From Taxillus chinensis (lineage: Eukaryota; Streptophyta; Magnoliopsida; Santalales; Loranthaceae): a stretch of 64,000 nucleotides of DNA. A program made the position numbers and the translations under genes. The stretch's first letter is position 1. Each line of letters opens with the position of its first letter. This document shows positions 47,587 to 59,992 of the stretch, in pieces. The stretch lies in contig CM042088.1 in the NCBI GenBank assembly GCA_023512835.1, positions 44,284,771 through 44,348,770 of the forward strand, read 5' to 3'. A model generated the notes under the pieces. It made no database searches. It saw only the letters and a program-made list of their open reading frames with translations, and had not been told where the DNA came from.

Positions 47587-49596
47587 CTAGCCATATGATT
47601 TTTTTCTTTGATGGTGGATGATACCAGAAGTCCCTTCAAATAAACCCATTAAATGCTTCTCTAGATCCTCTGGCATATATTTAATGTATTTTCCAACATG
47701 TCTTCCACCATCTAAGCGGCTTCGGAACCTCCCCAAAAACGATCGATATGCCGGTATAACTCTCTCCGATATAGAAATCTGAAGCTCCTCGCGAAGTTGA
47801 GCATCAGGAACTTTCCAAGCCGATTGGTTCCGGTAAAGCTCTTCAAAGCACAAGTTGAATTTCTTAAACCTTTCCTTTATAGTCACCCTTGAGACATCAG
47901 ATGAGTTCACACCACCACTACTAATCCCTTCATCCTTCAAGCAAGACAGGACCCTACTCCATGAAGCTCTGAGATACCCTGTTGAATACTGGCGAATCAG
48001 GCCTCGGTGCCTGCGAACCCACAACTCTCCCAATAACTTTTGAAGCTCGGATCCTTTAACTTTCTGAACCATGTAAAGAACGTTGTTCATCAGGAAAACA
48101 TACTGCATTCCCATATCCTCGTAAAGTTTGGACTTGTCCTCCAGTTTTGACTCGAGGCACGAGAGTACTGACAGCAACCGATGCGACAAAGGAGAACCAT
48201 TGCCTTGCTGCAAGCTGTTGCTGCTGCTACGATCACCATCAATATTATGAACTTTTTCGCCATTGGAGCCATCATCAGAAACAACATTTTGCAGAAGCAA
48301 ATTTAGGGAATCTTTATAATCCGTAAGTAACGTGGCATAATCCATCACGTAACGAGTGAAGGGGTGAATATCGGCTCCCAGTACTGGCTTCCTACTGGCC
48401 TCATTTTGAACCGCCTTCTCGAACTCCACAAGCATGCCCATCCCTGCCTCACCCAAGCTAACCACAACCCTTTGGACATCCTCCCAGATAAATTTGCTTG
48501 ATTCATCCGAGAAAATGGCCTGAAGGTCAGGCAACAAATCAGCCAGTACAGCGTGCATGTCAAGCATCCGAAACAGCTTATCTGGCGACCTCTGCCCAAT
48601 TGCAATGGACTCCGCAAAAGTGATGAGCTGCGTCACGCAGCCCTTTGCAGTCTCAACAAATAAATCTTCTGTCATCAGTTCTGACCCATCAAAGATTTGA
48701 TCACAGAGCTGTTTCTCAGCTGATAATAACACCCTAATTACAAACTTCACAGCTCGAATCCACTTCTCTATCTTCTCATCCAAAATCTTCCATCCCATCT
48801 TCTGTACCTCCTCAATCCCCAGTCTTTCAACACCGAGAAACAATAAGTACTCATCATACGCCTCACGGCGAACCCGGCAATAGACCCGACAACACTCCTT
48901 CTCATAACCCGCCTTACTCATCCTCTCTGCTAAATCCCTGAGATCATCGATGGCGTTCGGGTTGACCAGATCCATCGATAAACCCCTCAAACTCCCTCCT
49001 CCCTTGCTAATTGCGTCTTCCAAAGGACGCAAACCTGCGTTATCACTGTCACTGCCATTGTCATCGCGATCGCTGGATGCAAAAGAAGGCGAAAACCCTA
49101 AAACCGACGCTGCCGACCCCCTCTCGGCCTCCAATGGAGCAGCGTTTGAAGAGAGAATGCGGCGAAACTCGTCCTCCACCTTCGACATCGCCATCTGCAA
49201 AACGACTTCGCAGCGCTCCATTAAGTCGCCGCTTCCCTGCGGCGGCGGCGACGCCGTCAAATCATCCATCAGCTTGAAAATCTCGTCGACGGCGGAGAGG
49301 TAGGCGCCGACGTCGCCGCCCCCGACGCCGGGAGGATCGGCGTAGGGGAGGCGAGTGGGAGTACTGCTGTAAGTGGAGCCGCCGAAGCCGAGCACGGTCT
49401 CCTCCGCCGCCGCCAGCCGCTCCTCGACGGTGGCGGCGGGGAGCAGATCGGTGATGGCGGAGAATCGATTGTCGAAGTTCGATAGAATCAGCACCATGTC
49501 CTCCTTCACGTCCTTCGTCGTTCCCAAGCTCTTCAGAATCTGCTGCGCCGCCGCCAGCACTCGATCGTTCCCGTCCTTGGCCGCCGCCGCCGCCAT
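47587..49596 (-). CDS. Exocyst subunit EXO70, EXO70F1-like
   Basis: Single exon of 669 codons. The frame continues upstream to a TTG, but the first ATG (49596) gives MAAAAAKDGNDRVLAAAQQI, the EXO70F-type start, so it is chosen. N-terminal heptad-like helices (KSLGTTKDVKEDMVLILSNF) come first, then a variable Ser/Gly/Pro-rich linker with PYADPP. The C-terminal EXO70 rod runs from about residue 255 (RMSKAGYEKECCRVYCRVRR, MDMHAVLADLLPDLQAIF-like, FTRYVMDYATLL, MNNVLYMVQKVKGSELQKLLG) to a closing PEDLEKHLMGLFEG segment. EXO70 subunits bind phosphoinositides and tether secretory vesicles to the plasma membrane within the octameric exocyst. Absence of introns is typical of most plant EXO70 clades outside EXO70A. 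The 5' coding region is GC-rich, with Ala/Glu-coding (GCC)n stretches. Confidence 0.93.
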   Translation of the reverse strand: MAAAAAKDGNDRVLAAAQQILKSLGTTKDVKEDMVLILSNFDNRFSAITDLLPAATVEERLAAAEETVLGFGGSTYSSTPTRLPYADPPGVGGGDVGAYLSAVDEIFKLMDDLTASPPPQGSGDLMERCEVVLQMAMSKVEDEFRRILSSNAAPLEAERGSAASVLGFSPSFASSDRDDNGSDSDNAGLRPLEDAISKGGGSLRGLSMDLVNPNAIDDLRDLAERMSKAGYEKECCRVYCRVRREAYDEYLLFLGVERLGIEEVQKMGWKILDEKIEKWIRAVKFVIRVLLSAEKQLCDQIFDGSELMTEDLFVETAKGCVTQLITFAESIAIGQRSPDKLFRMLDMHAVLADLLPDLQAIFSDESSKFIWEDVQRVVVSLGEAGMGMLVEFEKAVQNEASRKPVLGADIHPFTRYVMDYATLLTDYKDSLNLLLQNVVSDDGSNGEKVHNIDGDRSSSNSLQQGNGSPLSHRLLSVLSCLESKLEDKSKLYEDMGMQYVFLMNNVLYMVQKVKGSELQKLLGELWVRRHRGLIRQYSTGYLRASWSRVLSCLKDEGISSGGVNSSDVSRVTIKERFKKFNLCFEELYRNQSAWKVPDAQLREELQISISERVIPAYRSFLGRFRSRLDGGRHVGKYIKYMPEDLEKHLMGLFEGTSGIIHHQRKKSYG

Positions 49597-51518
49597 TGTT
49601 GGACCCTTCAGACGCAGCGATTGAAGATCAAACAACGCGAATCGAACAGGATCGCAATACCAAATCTAACTAACCCAAAGAATAAAAAAAAAAAAGAGAA
49701 GATCGGGGAACACACACCTTCGATTTCGAATCAGAACAACAGCACACAGAGTCAGACACGCGCCTTTGGATCGATCGGCCGGATGCAGTTTCCTGAATCG
49801 AAGCGACGAGAAAACACAAACCTCGGAGGTGAAATTTGCTTTTCTAGGGTTTGGTTTGGTTTGGTGATGTCCAAACACCACCCCCAAAAAGAAGTGAAGA
49901 TTGAAATCGGGCGGTGTTTTGTTCTTGGCGTGGCAAGGAAGGGAACGGACGAGGGAAGTGAGGTTTTTCTTTTTCCCTCCCCGCTTTTTGTTTGGATTTT
50001 TATTATTTTTTTTTTTTTTATGGTTGAGAAATATAATAATAATAATCAATTAGCAGTAATTTGGGGCACATGTCACGGCCTTGCATGCCTGAAGCAGCCA
50101 CGCTGCTCTTGTCTGACTTGACTTTAACCGTGGTGAATAAATTTTATTATTATTTCCCATAGATTAATCAATTGCTTATATTATTTTTTACCTCATTTTC
50201 TCACTGATTTTGGGCGCATGGACAATGCTAGTCCGATTAATTACCGGATACATATCTCTTTCATCATCATCGTCGTCATCATTATATTATTATTATTATT
50301 GTATGATGGGTTAAAGCTTCATCAGTTGGAATGAATATGCATAAATTTTAGGATGTGTCGACCTGAAAAAATGTTATAAGTCAACCATATAATATTGACA
50401 AATTATTTCTTTATAAGCATGTTCCCATATTTCATCAAAAATATAATTTAATAAAAGCTTTTGTGGGGGGGATATAATTTATTTTGTTTTTATATGATTC
50501 GGGTTGAGTGTATTTTTTTTAGTAAAGGTAGTCAAGCTTCATCAGTTTGTACGAATATGCATAAATTATAGGATTTTAATGTGTTGAATTTTTAAGTTTA
50601 TCTGTGTTTATTTATATATTAAATAAAATATATTAATTAATCAATTTTATATTTGTGTTCATTACTTAATTGCTACATGGTTGGGAAATAATATAGAAAT
50701 AAGAATTTTAAAAAAAAAGTAAATATATCACTGAAAAATAAAACTCATAAATTTACTAGACACATTTATATATGCTGAACAAGTAAGAGTCATTCAATAC
50801 TGCTTCGATTTTTTTTTTTTTTAAAACTCGCTAAATTGTTCGATATAATTTAAGAGGCAACTAAGTTAAAAACAAGTGGTCCCTTCAATTAACAAAACAT
50901 TCATCGACATTAACAACAACTACACTAACTAAAAAGTTTGCGAGTGCTTTTATAACACAAATGCATGTCAAAGAAAATGAAGCTCAAATCACTAATAAGG
51001 TGATTTTTAGACAATGGAGATAAATCATCCAAAAACCTATGAATTATCTTCCTATACTAATTAACATTCTCCAAAATCTACCAATAACATTAGTTATGTT
51101 TCTCGTGAGATTTATACAATAAAAAATAAAATACTCAAAATACAATATTATGGGCCGGCCAGATTTTTTTAACTCTATTTACAAACTTTTTAATTAACAA
51201 ACGTTTGTTAATTTTATATTATTTTTAAAAATACGATTATTTTTAAAAATTATAATTCATAAAAAATACACGCATAAAATATTTATAAAATAAAAATGTA
51301 ACAGGAATATTGGATGCATGAACTGTGAAGAGGCCACTTTATAGTTTATACGGTGAAACTCCCCATTTTCTCATGAATTTTTATGGCCCCCAATCTTATT
51401 TTTGGAAGGTGGGTTGCTTTTAAAATTCCAATGAGCGTAACAAGTACGGTCCGCGTGGGGGTCGCCCAAGAAAATTACAGATCCAACAAGGCACCGACGA
51501 TGAATGTTTTGCTAATTG

Positions 51519-51520
<2 letters not shown>

Positions 51521-51568
<48 letters not shown>
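51521..51568. repeat. (GT)n microsatellite with (TCTG)n tail
   Basis: Forty-eight bases of GT dinucleotides followed by TGTCTGTCTGTCTG. Confidence 0.95.
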
Positions 51569-51569
<1 letters not shown>

Positions 51570-52635
51570 GTGTCTGTCTGTCTGTCATCACCGCTTGAAA
51601 GAAACATGGAAACATGTGGTTTCTTAGAGAGTCACGGAACAAAATTCTAATTTTAGAGGATCATAAGTTGCGTAGTGTTTTGTTGAGTATGAAGTATGAA
51701 CGAATGTGGGAAATGCATTTAGGCTCTTAGATAGAGCTGTGGGTAATAATTGCCTCATGAGGTTAATTAGTTGTTTTTCGTAGAAGTGTAGAACTTAAAT
51801 GCATACTAAAATCTAATAAATTAAATCAATACCCAAAGCTATCCAAATGCAAAATCATAATGTTATCTCTCTACTACTACTATAAGCTTGTTTGGTTTCA
51901 CTAGCCCAAACAGTGAATCTTTTTGAATTTCAACTGTGAACGTTGTTAATTTGAATCTTAACAACACTAGCCAAACAAAATATATTATAAAATATATTAG
52001 TCGAGGCTATTATATTCTCTCTCTCTTTTTTCCTAATTTTTATAAAACTCCACATTCTTTTTAAAATATATTTTCTATTAACAAATAAAAATTTTAATAT
52101 AAAATTAGGATTCAAACTTCTTCGATGAATAAAGAATAATAAAATCAAAATACACAAACAAAAAATATATACGAAATAGGCTAATAATGACCGTAAAGTT
52201 CTATGATCATCACTTTTATATATGTCAGGAATACCCTTTTTTATTTTATTTACAATCTAACATCATGCACGTTACACCGCCTTCTTTGAAAAACTATCCA
52301 TTTCTCTCGTAAACTATCAAATTGCATTCCTAAACTGTTTTCGACACACGTGTGTTCACATGGGTTGGCGCCTAGCTAGTAGTACTATTATAAAGCAGCA
52401 ATTTTTTCTATAGGCTTATTTTATTTTATCTTTAAATCATATATACCTTTAACACTCAAAAAACGCCACAAGGCTTGCATTGCTACTCGTAAATTTCAAT
52501 GAGTTCGTGGACTTTAAGATTTGTATACTTCCACGGATAAACATTGAACATTTATTGTAATATTTTATATATATGGACTTAAATATTTGTAAGATTAAAA
52601 TTTTATAATAAAAAATTAATTTTACCTTCTAAATA

Positions 52636-52636
<1 letters not shown>

Positions 52637-52683
<47 letters not shown>
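52637..52683. repeat. Compound (CT)n(TA)n microsatellite
   Basis: A CT tract passes directly into TA dinucleotides. Confidence 0.9.
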
Positions 52684-52685
<2 letters not shown>

Positions 52686-54546
52686 AATTTCTATCAAATT
52701 TCATGATAAGAATTGGTAAGGACTTTTAAAGTAGTAAAATTTTGAATGAAAAAAAAAAATTACGCGCGTGACCCCGGATTGAAACTTGATAAAATTTTAT
52801 AGAGACGCATTCGTCAAGATCTTTAACAACAATTAATATAGTACTTGTTCGGTGTTGCTTGCTCTACATCACCAGCACTCATGTACGTACGTGTCACATG
52901 CATGGCGATATTTGGTGCAGCTGCATGCATGGTACTCTACTGCTCATATTGGTCTCACGAAAATGCAACAGGCAAGCTTTCTAAGAAACACAAATACCAT
53001 AAATTTGACACGCGTGCTTATCGTTTTTTTTAATCCACGGCTTGCTTTCCGGCAGGTGGTCATCGATCACAATTCACACGCATGCTTCATGCTTGTTGTA
53101 TTCAAGAAAACAAGTGGCTTAAAATATCCTAAAAGAAAAAGAAAAAAGAAAGTGCTCTATAGACTCTACACCTGCCTGCATATTAAAGAAAAAAGATTAG
53201 CGTAATCACCGGGTCAATCGGTCTCACGATTTAAAATCTACATATTTTGTCGACTTTAGTAAACTACAGACGTTCACTCGGTAATTAAGGCCAGGTTTAT
53301 TTTATCTGTTTTTTTATTTTTAAAATATAAAAGATTTTTCAAATAAAAAAATAAAATAAAAATAATAACTTTTTATTATTTTAAACTTTCTATATTCAAA
53401 AAAAAAAAAAAGCTACAATATTTTTAAAAATAAAAGCAAAAAATAAACAAAACAAACCTGCTCTCTAAGGTCGATTCGTCTCCTCTCTTCCTCCACCCTC
53501 AAACCATCCTTAGTGAAGATTGTCCCCGAGCGCTCGCTCCAGCATCACATTCGGAGGCAGTGAAGAGGATTTATGTCAGGAGAAAAATTGTTTAACATTA
53601 AAGAGAAATTTTAAATTTATAAAAATAAATATTTAATATGATAATATTATTTTTAAAAGAAACTTTATTTATAAGTAATATACTTAGTTTTTAAAAATAA
53701 TACAAGCAATATTATTTTTTATCAAAAATTAACTTTACTTAAAAATTACTCATTCTTTAAATTCTACAATAAATCTGCATATTTAAAATTCAATGTAAAT
53801 ATTATAATTTTTAACTTTTCTCATTGTATATTTAAATAATTATTTTAGAATAAAAAAAGGCAAAAAATTAATAGATAATTGTTTTAAAATAATATTTTCT
53901 TTTATATAAAAATAAATATGAAGGATGAAATATACAAAATCATTTTAAAATATCCAAATATTATACTGTACAGAAAATGAAAACATAAAACTGTACTTGA
54001 AAACAAATAAAAAACTAATAAACTTATTAAATATCACATTTAACTTCTAAAAAAAAAGCATTTAAAAAAAAATCAAATGACGACCATTTTTTTATCACTG
54101 TTTCTTAATAAGAAGAATCCGTTGAAGTAAATGGTGACTGGGAACAAAATTCAAAGTAACGTCAAAAGTTTAAATTGCGCTACGTTCCATTTCCTTTGCG
54201 AGGAGCTTGCTACCGAAGGGGTAATGATCAACATGAAAATGCATTGCAATGTTTAGGCCACAATTGCAGGCCAACGCCTCAAAGAGAAAACTACTAAAAA
54301 ATTTTGAAACAGGGAAATTGGGGTGTGACGAAAATGTATTACGAACACCGAAGAATAAAAAACACTATGGGCTTCTAAACAGAACTCCCTAAGAACAATT
54401 GAACAACTGCAATTTCTGTAAATCGGTTTACACTGGGGGGGGATTATAAAATAACGTCAAAAAAGTAACTCATAAAAGGGCTTTACTAGTATTCCTCAAA
54501 TCTGATCTCCCAATGCCACCAGAACTAGTGGAGGCTTTAAGTTTAC

Positions 54547-57351
54547 TTACATAGGAGCAGGTGAAGGAGGCGGGTGGGCTCTTGCAGTGCCAATCCATGC
54601 AATAATGCCAACACCAAGGATAATCCACCCAAATAGATCGTAGTTAAAGTCACTGTTTTTCTTCTTCTTTGAACCCTGGAAAAATAAATAAAATTCAATC
54701 AATGAGTCAACCCAACTTAGATCGTAGTATGCTGAAATCTAAGTAAAAATCGAAGTACACAAAGACGAAGTTAGCCGTTCAACAGAGATAATTTAGCAGC
54801 ACCCTAAAAGATAAAACTTAAATATAAAAAACTCCAACAAATCCCAAATCCAACAGCCAAGGATAAAATAACACACCCATTGATGGGCACCATCTCTGTA
54901 AATGTGTGTGAGGGCCCACCAGCTACAAACTAGGCGAGTGAAGAGCCAACAGAACATAAACCCAGAATTTCAAAATAGCCAATTAAAGTTCAACTCAAAT
55001 ACTGAATACTTTACAATGTGTGTGAGTGCCCCCCGGGCTAAAAACTAGGCTGGTGAAGAGCCACCGCAACATAAATCCAGAATTGCAAAATAGCCAATCG
55101 AAAGTGATAGTGCTGAACTGTTTGAATACATGCACACACACTTGATGCGATGTTATACCTTCTGTTTATTTATCGGAATGATGTTATGTCTTATGAAAAG
55201 AGAAAATAGATTAGACCAATTTTCACAATACAATTTCACCAAACTGCAGCAGCAGTTATGTTAAAAATAGATGAGCTCTATCTATTCTATGGATTAATCA
55301 AGCAAGGAGAATTCATAGAATAAAATTCATTTAATAACTATGTCAATTTTAATTTTTGATAAGAAAAATGGCGTCGATTCCAATGGAGAATATATAAAAT
55401 AAAAGGATGGAAAATAGAAAGTAGCTTTAGAGCAATACCTTTGCACCAGAGGTGGAGGGTCCTGCAGCCATTGCCTGCTGACCGAGACCATGCTTATGGA
55501 TCTCCATGTGCAATTCAGGGGCCTAACAACATAGCACCAACTTCAAAACAAAGCCTCAATGCATGTAAATGGTCTTGAATAGGTTTGATTTTCAATTGGT
55601 ATCCTGAGAACTATGCTAGTATAATGATTACAAGAAGAGACTGATACACATATCAACAGAATAAGATCTATATCAAGTGGAGGATCCATCAATGTAAACA
55701 GAAACACATCAAGATTTTAATACCCTCCCTACGAAAAAATTGGTTCAGGATACACAGGTTATCAGGAGACTACCTAATCCAAAAGTCTATACCAAATTTC
55801 AGGAGGGTTCCAAAATTCACTAGGAAGCACTCTATATTAGAACCAAGGCTAGGAAGTTACAAAACTCACTAGGTTGTTGAAAATACAATAGATGAGATTA
55901 GGTGGGTGCTTGGGTGTGGCTTAAGCAGGCCAAGATTATTTATTAGTTATTAGGTATTATTACTTCAAGCAATTAGCACCAAATTGGTGTCTCCCCGACA
56001 ACTTTGCTTTTTAAAAAAACAATTTGAGAAAAGGAAAAAGAAAACTAATCGATGTAATGAACAACAAATCCTTTATTTTTGCAAAAAACATCTTTGAGCA
56101 AATAGTTTCACCATGTACACGATTATTTTGCTCAGTTTAACCACTTTTTCGAATAAACAATATTTTACGTTTTAACACCCTTTCTTACAGAACACTAGCA
56201 TACTTTTAAAACGACTTTAAACAAAAATCGGCGCTTCTAACTTGTGGTCTTAACACGTGAGCTTTTAAAGTTAATACAAGAACCCTTGAACAACATGTAC
56301 ACAAAAGATGCGCAAGCTAGCTACTGCTGAGCAAGAAAAAGGTTCAGGACTTTCAGGTTTTAAAAATTTATAGATAAACGTCAAGCAATTAATGGGAGTA
56401 AATAAAAACAGAATCAATTAGTTGTTATCATTTATGAAGGTCCAGAAAGGGATGTCGAGTCTAAACATCGAAGCCCAAAATGATGAAAAAGAATGACAGT
56501 TCACACAAACGGTACAATAGTCAAAGAAAGAACAGAAGTTTCTCATATATGAGCATACCTTATCAGATACTTCCAGAGATTTTCGATAAAGCTCGTTTTC
56601 CGGCTCCTGTGAACAAAATTAAATTTAAAGCATCCGGAAACAAAAAAAATTACAAATTTCCATAGCTGCGCTGAGATTTAACATTATGTGTGTGTGTGTG
56701 TGTGTGTGAAAACAGCTCAAAATCATCGTGTACCCAAAAACAACAAATCAGACATTTACATGAATGGGTTGAGATTTAACACTACAAATACCTCATCAAC
56801 TGCCTTCTGAAAGCACAAAGCAGATTTGGCGAAGTAGCCGCCAGCCTCATTCTGGTCAGGAATCATAAACCCAAGAGTAGTGAGAGCATTACCAAGACAC
56901 CAAAGGGCGTCGTGTTTCTTCGGATTAATCGATAGTGCCTCCTCCAGCTTCGATATCCCATCTATGTGACCCAATCACCAACAATCAAAACCAGGGTTAC
57001 AAAAAAAAATCACAAATTGGGTGCTTCCACGATTAAAAAAACAACAATTTCGATTAAGCCGGTGACAGGCAGAATCAAAGAACCTCGGAGAAGCTTAATC
57101 GAATCTGGAACCACGTCCTGCAGCTGCGATAACTCCATCAAAGCCCCTCCCCATCTTGTCAGATTCTGGAACAAATCAAGAAGGAAACATATCAATCAAC
57201 AGGTGGATAGATTCGCAGATACAGGACAGAACAGAATGGGTTGGGGGACGCGAACGTCGGCATCGAGAGGGTTATCGGCATAGGAAGCTTCGGCGGCCTT
57301 GCTGGCATGCTCAAAGAATACGAAGCGGTCGAAATCGCTGGGCATTTCCAT
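54547..57351 (-). CDS. TOM20: Mitochondrial import receptor subunit TOM20 (plant type)
   Basis: Six exons on the minus strand, 57256-57351, 57084-57165, 56792-56961, 56559-56606, 55439-55522 and 54547-54675, join in frame to 202 residues. N-terminal [20 protein letters not shown] and [16 protein letters not shown] start the receptor domain. The TPR-like helices follow ([54 protein letters not shown]). The C-terminus has the basic stretch SKKKKNSDF, one membrane span ([15 protein letters not shown]) and a Pro-rich end. Plant TOM20 is anchored by its C-terminus, opposite to fungal and animal TOM20, and this layout is seen here. It binds presequences on the outer mitochondrial membrane as part of the TOM complex. 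A second ATG lies two codons after the first. Intron 5 contains a 114-bp-period duplication. Confidence 0.95.
54901..55101. repeat. Tandem duplication in TOM20 intron 5
   Basis: The block from 54901 (AATGTGTGTGAGGGCCC) repeats from 55015 (AATGTGTGTGAGTGCCC) with a 114-bp period. Both share ACTAGGC.(A/G)GTGAAGAGCCA, ACATAAA.CCAGAATT and CAAAATAGCCAAT over about 87 bases. Confidence 0.85.
56689..56708. repeat. (GT)n microsatellite in TOM20 intron 3
   Basis: Short GT dinucleotide run between exons 3 and 4. Confidence 0.9.
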
Positions 57352-59992
57352 GGCAGTCGCTGGGTTTAAGCGAAGGGGCACCGTGCACCGCAGTGTATCC
57401 GCGGGCTGAAAGAACTAACGCAGCTAGGGTTTTGTTTTGGGGTGGAGGAGACTGGAGAGAGTATCCCCTACGCACAAAAGCAGTTGGGTTGGGACAAGTC
57501 TTCGTACCTTGGGTTGGGTTTTCTATTATTTATTTAGTTATTTTAAATTATCAGGGTGTTCCGTAAATTACTTACAAAGAATAGTTAAACATCGATATTT
57601 TCGTATCCTTGTAGTAAAAGAAAGAAAATGAATATGATAGTAAACAATAAGTAAAATTTAGTACGTCTGGATTTTTTTTTACAAATTAGATATCCTACAA
57701 TTTAAATTAAATATTCTCATAAATAATTTAAATTCACTCGACATATAACTTTTAAAATTAATTTTATTTTTAAAAATAATACTATCCTAACAGATCCCAC
57801 ATCCTTAGTCCTTTTATGCTTAGATATAGGCTAGCTATAAACACTTCAAAATCGCTTATTGGGCATGACCCCATTAAGCTTATTTGTATATACAACATGC
57901 ACATGAAAAGTGAAAAAGATAGTTGTTAGAAATTTTAAATATAAGCTAGAAACATCTTTGTTCAATGCTTAAAAATACTTAGGTAGGAAAATAAATAAAT
58001 TTCTCTAATAAGTCTCTTAAGGTATCACTCGTTGGGAAGGTTCATAAAAGTTTCATCTTTTTTTATCATTGTTGTTTGCTCAAATGCTTTGGCAAGTACT
58101 AGGCATATTTGGGAAGTCTAACAATTTAGCATTCCTCGAGTTATGAACTCTTTTTTTGAATGTGTCGTAATCTCGAATGTTATAGCCGATTCCATTGCAA
58201 CGGTACATGCATCAAACATACATCTTGCTTATACCACGTAGGATACAATATTTTATTTCTAATACTTGTACCATCTTCACCACGGATGGAAGAAATATCT
58301 ATTTCTACTTCCTTATCATTCTAAAGTACATTCCGTCAACAAAGAAAAACAGTTGTGCTATTTATTATCATCTCCTCATTTCCCTACCTCACAAATACCT
58401 TTTTCTTTTTCATCCTCTAAAGTTTTGAACTCTCTTTATTACTTACATTTTATTATGGTATTCTCACTTTTGCAACTGTGCTATACAGTCCCTGACAATA
58501 CCAACAGGTTCTATGTTCATCCACCTCTACACCACACTACCTTCCTTCTCATGGGACGCAAGAAGAATAAAGGCAAAGAGATTTTCCATGGAGATTTCTC
58601 TAACTCCCCCATAGATGCTTCTAAGATTAAGCAAGAAGGCTCTTCCAAAGGTGTACTCAAAGTTAATTTTTCTCACTAAGCCATGCTTTTCCACCTGGTT
58701 CCTATACATCCACGGCCGGCCCTGGTGTATGGGTGGCCCTAAGCGAAGTTTTTGAATGGGGCCCCTTGCTATTGCCGAGTTGCCATTTAATTCTGTAAAC
58801 TGCAGAGCCGTCAGCCGTGGTCGGTGGATCTGTCTAGCGTCGAGGCGCCGAGGTGTGGACAGTGGACTGCGTGCTCGTGGGCGGCGGGTCGCGATGTCGC
58901 ATGGACCGTGGACGGTGGATCCGTCTGTCTAGCGTCGAGGCGAGGGAGGGAGAGGTGGTGGCGGATCCGTCGGCGTCGAGGCGACAGGCGAGGGAGAGGC
59001 GTTGCCGCGTCTGCGTCGAGGCGAAGGAGAGGCAGACCCGGCGCCGATCCGTCGAGCCGTCGAGGTGAGACCGCGAGGGGGGCCTCCGATTGTCCGTTGG
59101 AGGCGTGCGGCTGAGGGAGATGCTAACCGCGAGACGCAAGAGAAGAGATGAGGCGAGATGGCAAGATGGAGAGCTGGAGGCGTGCGGCGTTGTCGTGTTA
59201 ATTTCCTTTCGCGCGGACAAGGGCCTCGGCTCAAAGAGAAAGGGCTGCGAAATTTTGAGGCCCCAAAAAATCAGGAGCCTCAATCGACCGCCTTAAGCTG
59301 CAAAAGCCTAGGGCCGGCCCTGTATACATCTACTCCGAAACATCATAGGTTGCATGTGTAGAGTTAACATATCACCTATTGAGGCAGTTTAATCATGTCT
59401 CCCACAAGAACAAGGCATAATATCTAGGAGTTTAATCGTTTTTGGTTACTATATATATATAATGTCTTGCTAAGCACGCGTTGAAGTCACTGGTAACTAT
59501 GATATGAAGCAATCCAACTTTCAACAACGACGCCAATCAAATTCTAAAAATTATTGGCTTTTATATGAGCAAATGAATCTTGGTTAAACCGACGTGAACA
59601 AATTAAAAGCAAATGGCAGCCTCGTTCATGAAAGTTCTTTTTTCTTTTCTTTATATTTGTGCTCCTTAAAATGAGTAGCCATTTATAGTCGTTTTCCCCC
59701 ATGGTAAAAAAGGACGGGATCAGAGATCATGGAAGACAGGACGACGAGTGTGTGTAGCCATTAGCTTTGGTCGAAACACATACGTTGCTTTTAACACTAA
59801 TATCTACAACACGGCCAAAACGTTCTCAAGCTTGCGGAAAGCAAAGATTCATTTCCCTGAGGCGACGCTACCACCACCAATGACCAATCTTCAGGAAGTT
59901 GTCAATCCATGAAAAGATGGACAAGTCATTCAAACGGGATTGTGGCTTCCCAACAATGTCGGTTCCCCAGCCTTCACTCAATCAAGGAAAGC
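57352..59992. other. Spacer between TOM20 and ENY2
   Basis: Holds the TOM20 promoter side, an unassigned stretch at about 57900-58700 and 59331-59450 split by a hAT-type element, and the ENY2 3' flank. No gene is supported. The frame ending at 58679 (MGRKKNKGKEIFHGDF...) could be a remnant of a dispersed element but matches nothing I can name. Confidence 0.55.
58711..59322. mobile_element. Non-autonomous hAT-type transposon, GC-rich interior
   Basis: 612 bp flanked by a perfect 8-bp target duplication TATACATC (58703-58710 and 59323-59330). The terminal inverted repeats are CACGGCCGGCCCTGG on the left and, read inward, CAGGGCCGGCCCTAGG on the right. An 8-bp duplication and CA(G)GG ends are the hAT hallmarks. 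The interior is GC-rich, unlike the surrounding DNA, and carries four copies of GCGTCGAGGCG (58837, 58932, 58973 and 59013) within longer imperfect repeats. All frames inside are by-products of composition; there is no transposase. Movement would depend on an element elsewhere. Confidence 0.88.

Larger units (their letters stand above)
49597..54546. other. Spacer between EXO70 and TOM20
   Basis: About 5 kb. Contains the EXO70 promoter side, very AT-rich DNA, a (GT)n run at 51521-51568, a CT-TA compound repeat near 52637-52683 and long poly-A/T stretches around 53290-54070. No gene is supported; the frame at 52845-53205 has no domain. The TOM20 3' untranslated region probably occupies the right end. 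Confidence 0.6.

Noticed and set aside
49666..50049. 127-codon minus-strand frame upstream of EXO70
   Set aside because: Lys/Asn-rich translation of an A/T-rich leader with poly-A runs; no homology and it overlaps the presumed promoter.
52845..53205. Overlapping frames of 62 and 117 codons
   Set aside because: No domain, no consistent codon pattern, no splice continuation.
58824..59361. Several overlapping Arg/Ser-rich frames on both strands
   Set aside because: They lie inside the GC-rich hAT element, where stop codons are rare by composition, and their content reflects the GCGTCGAGGCG repeats.
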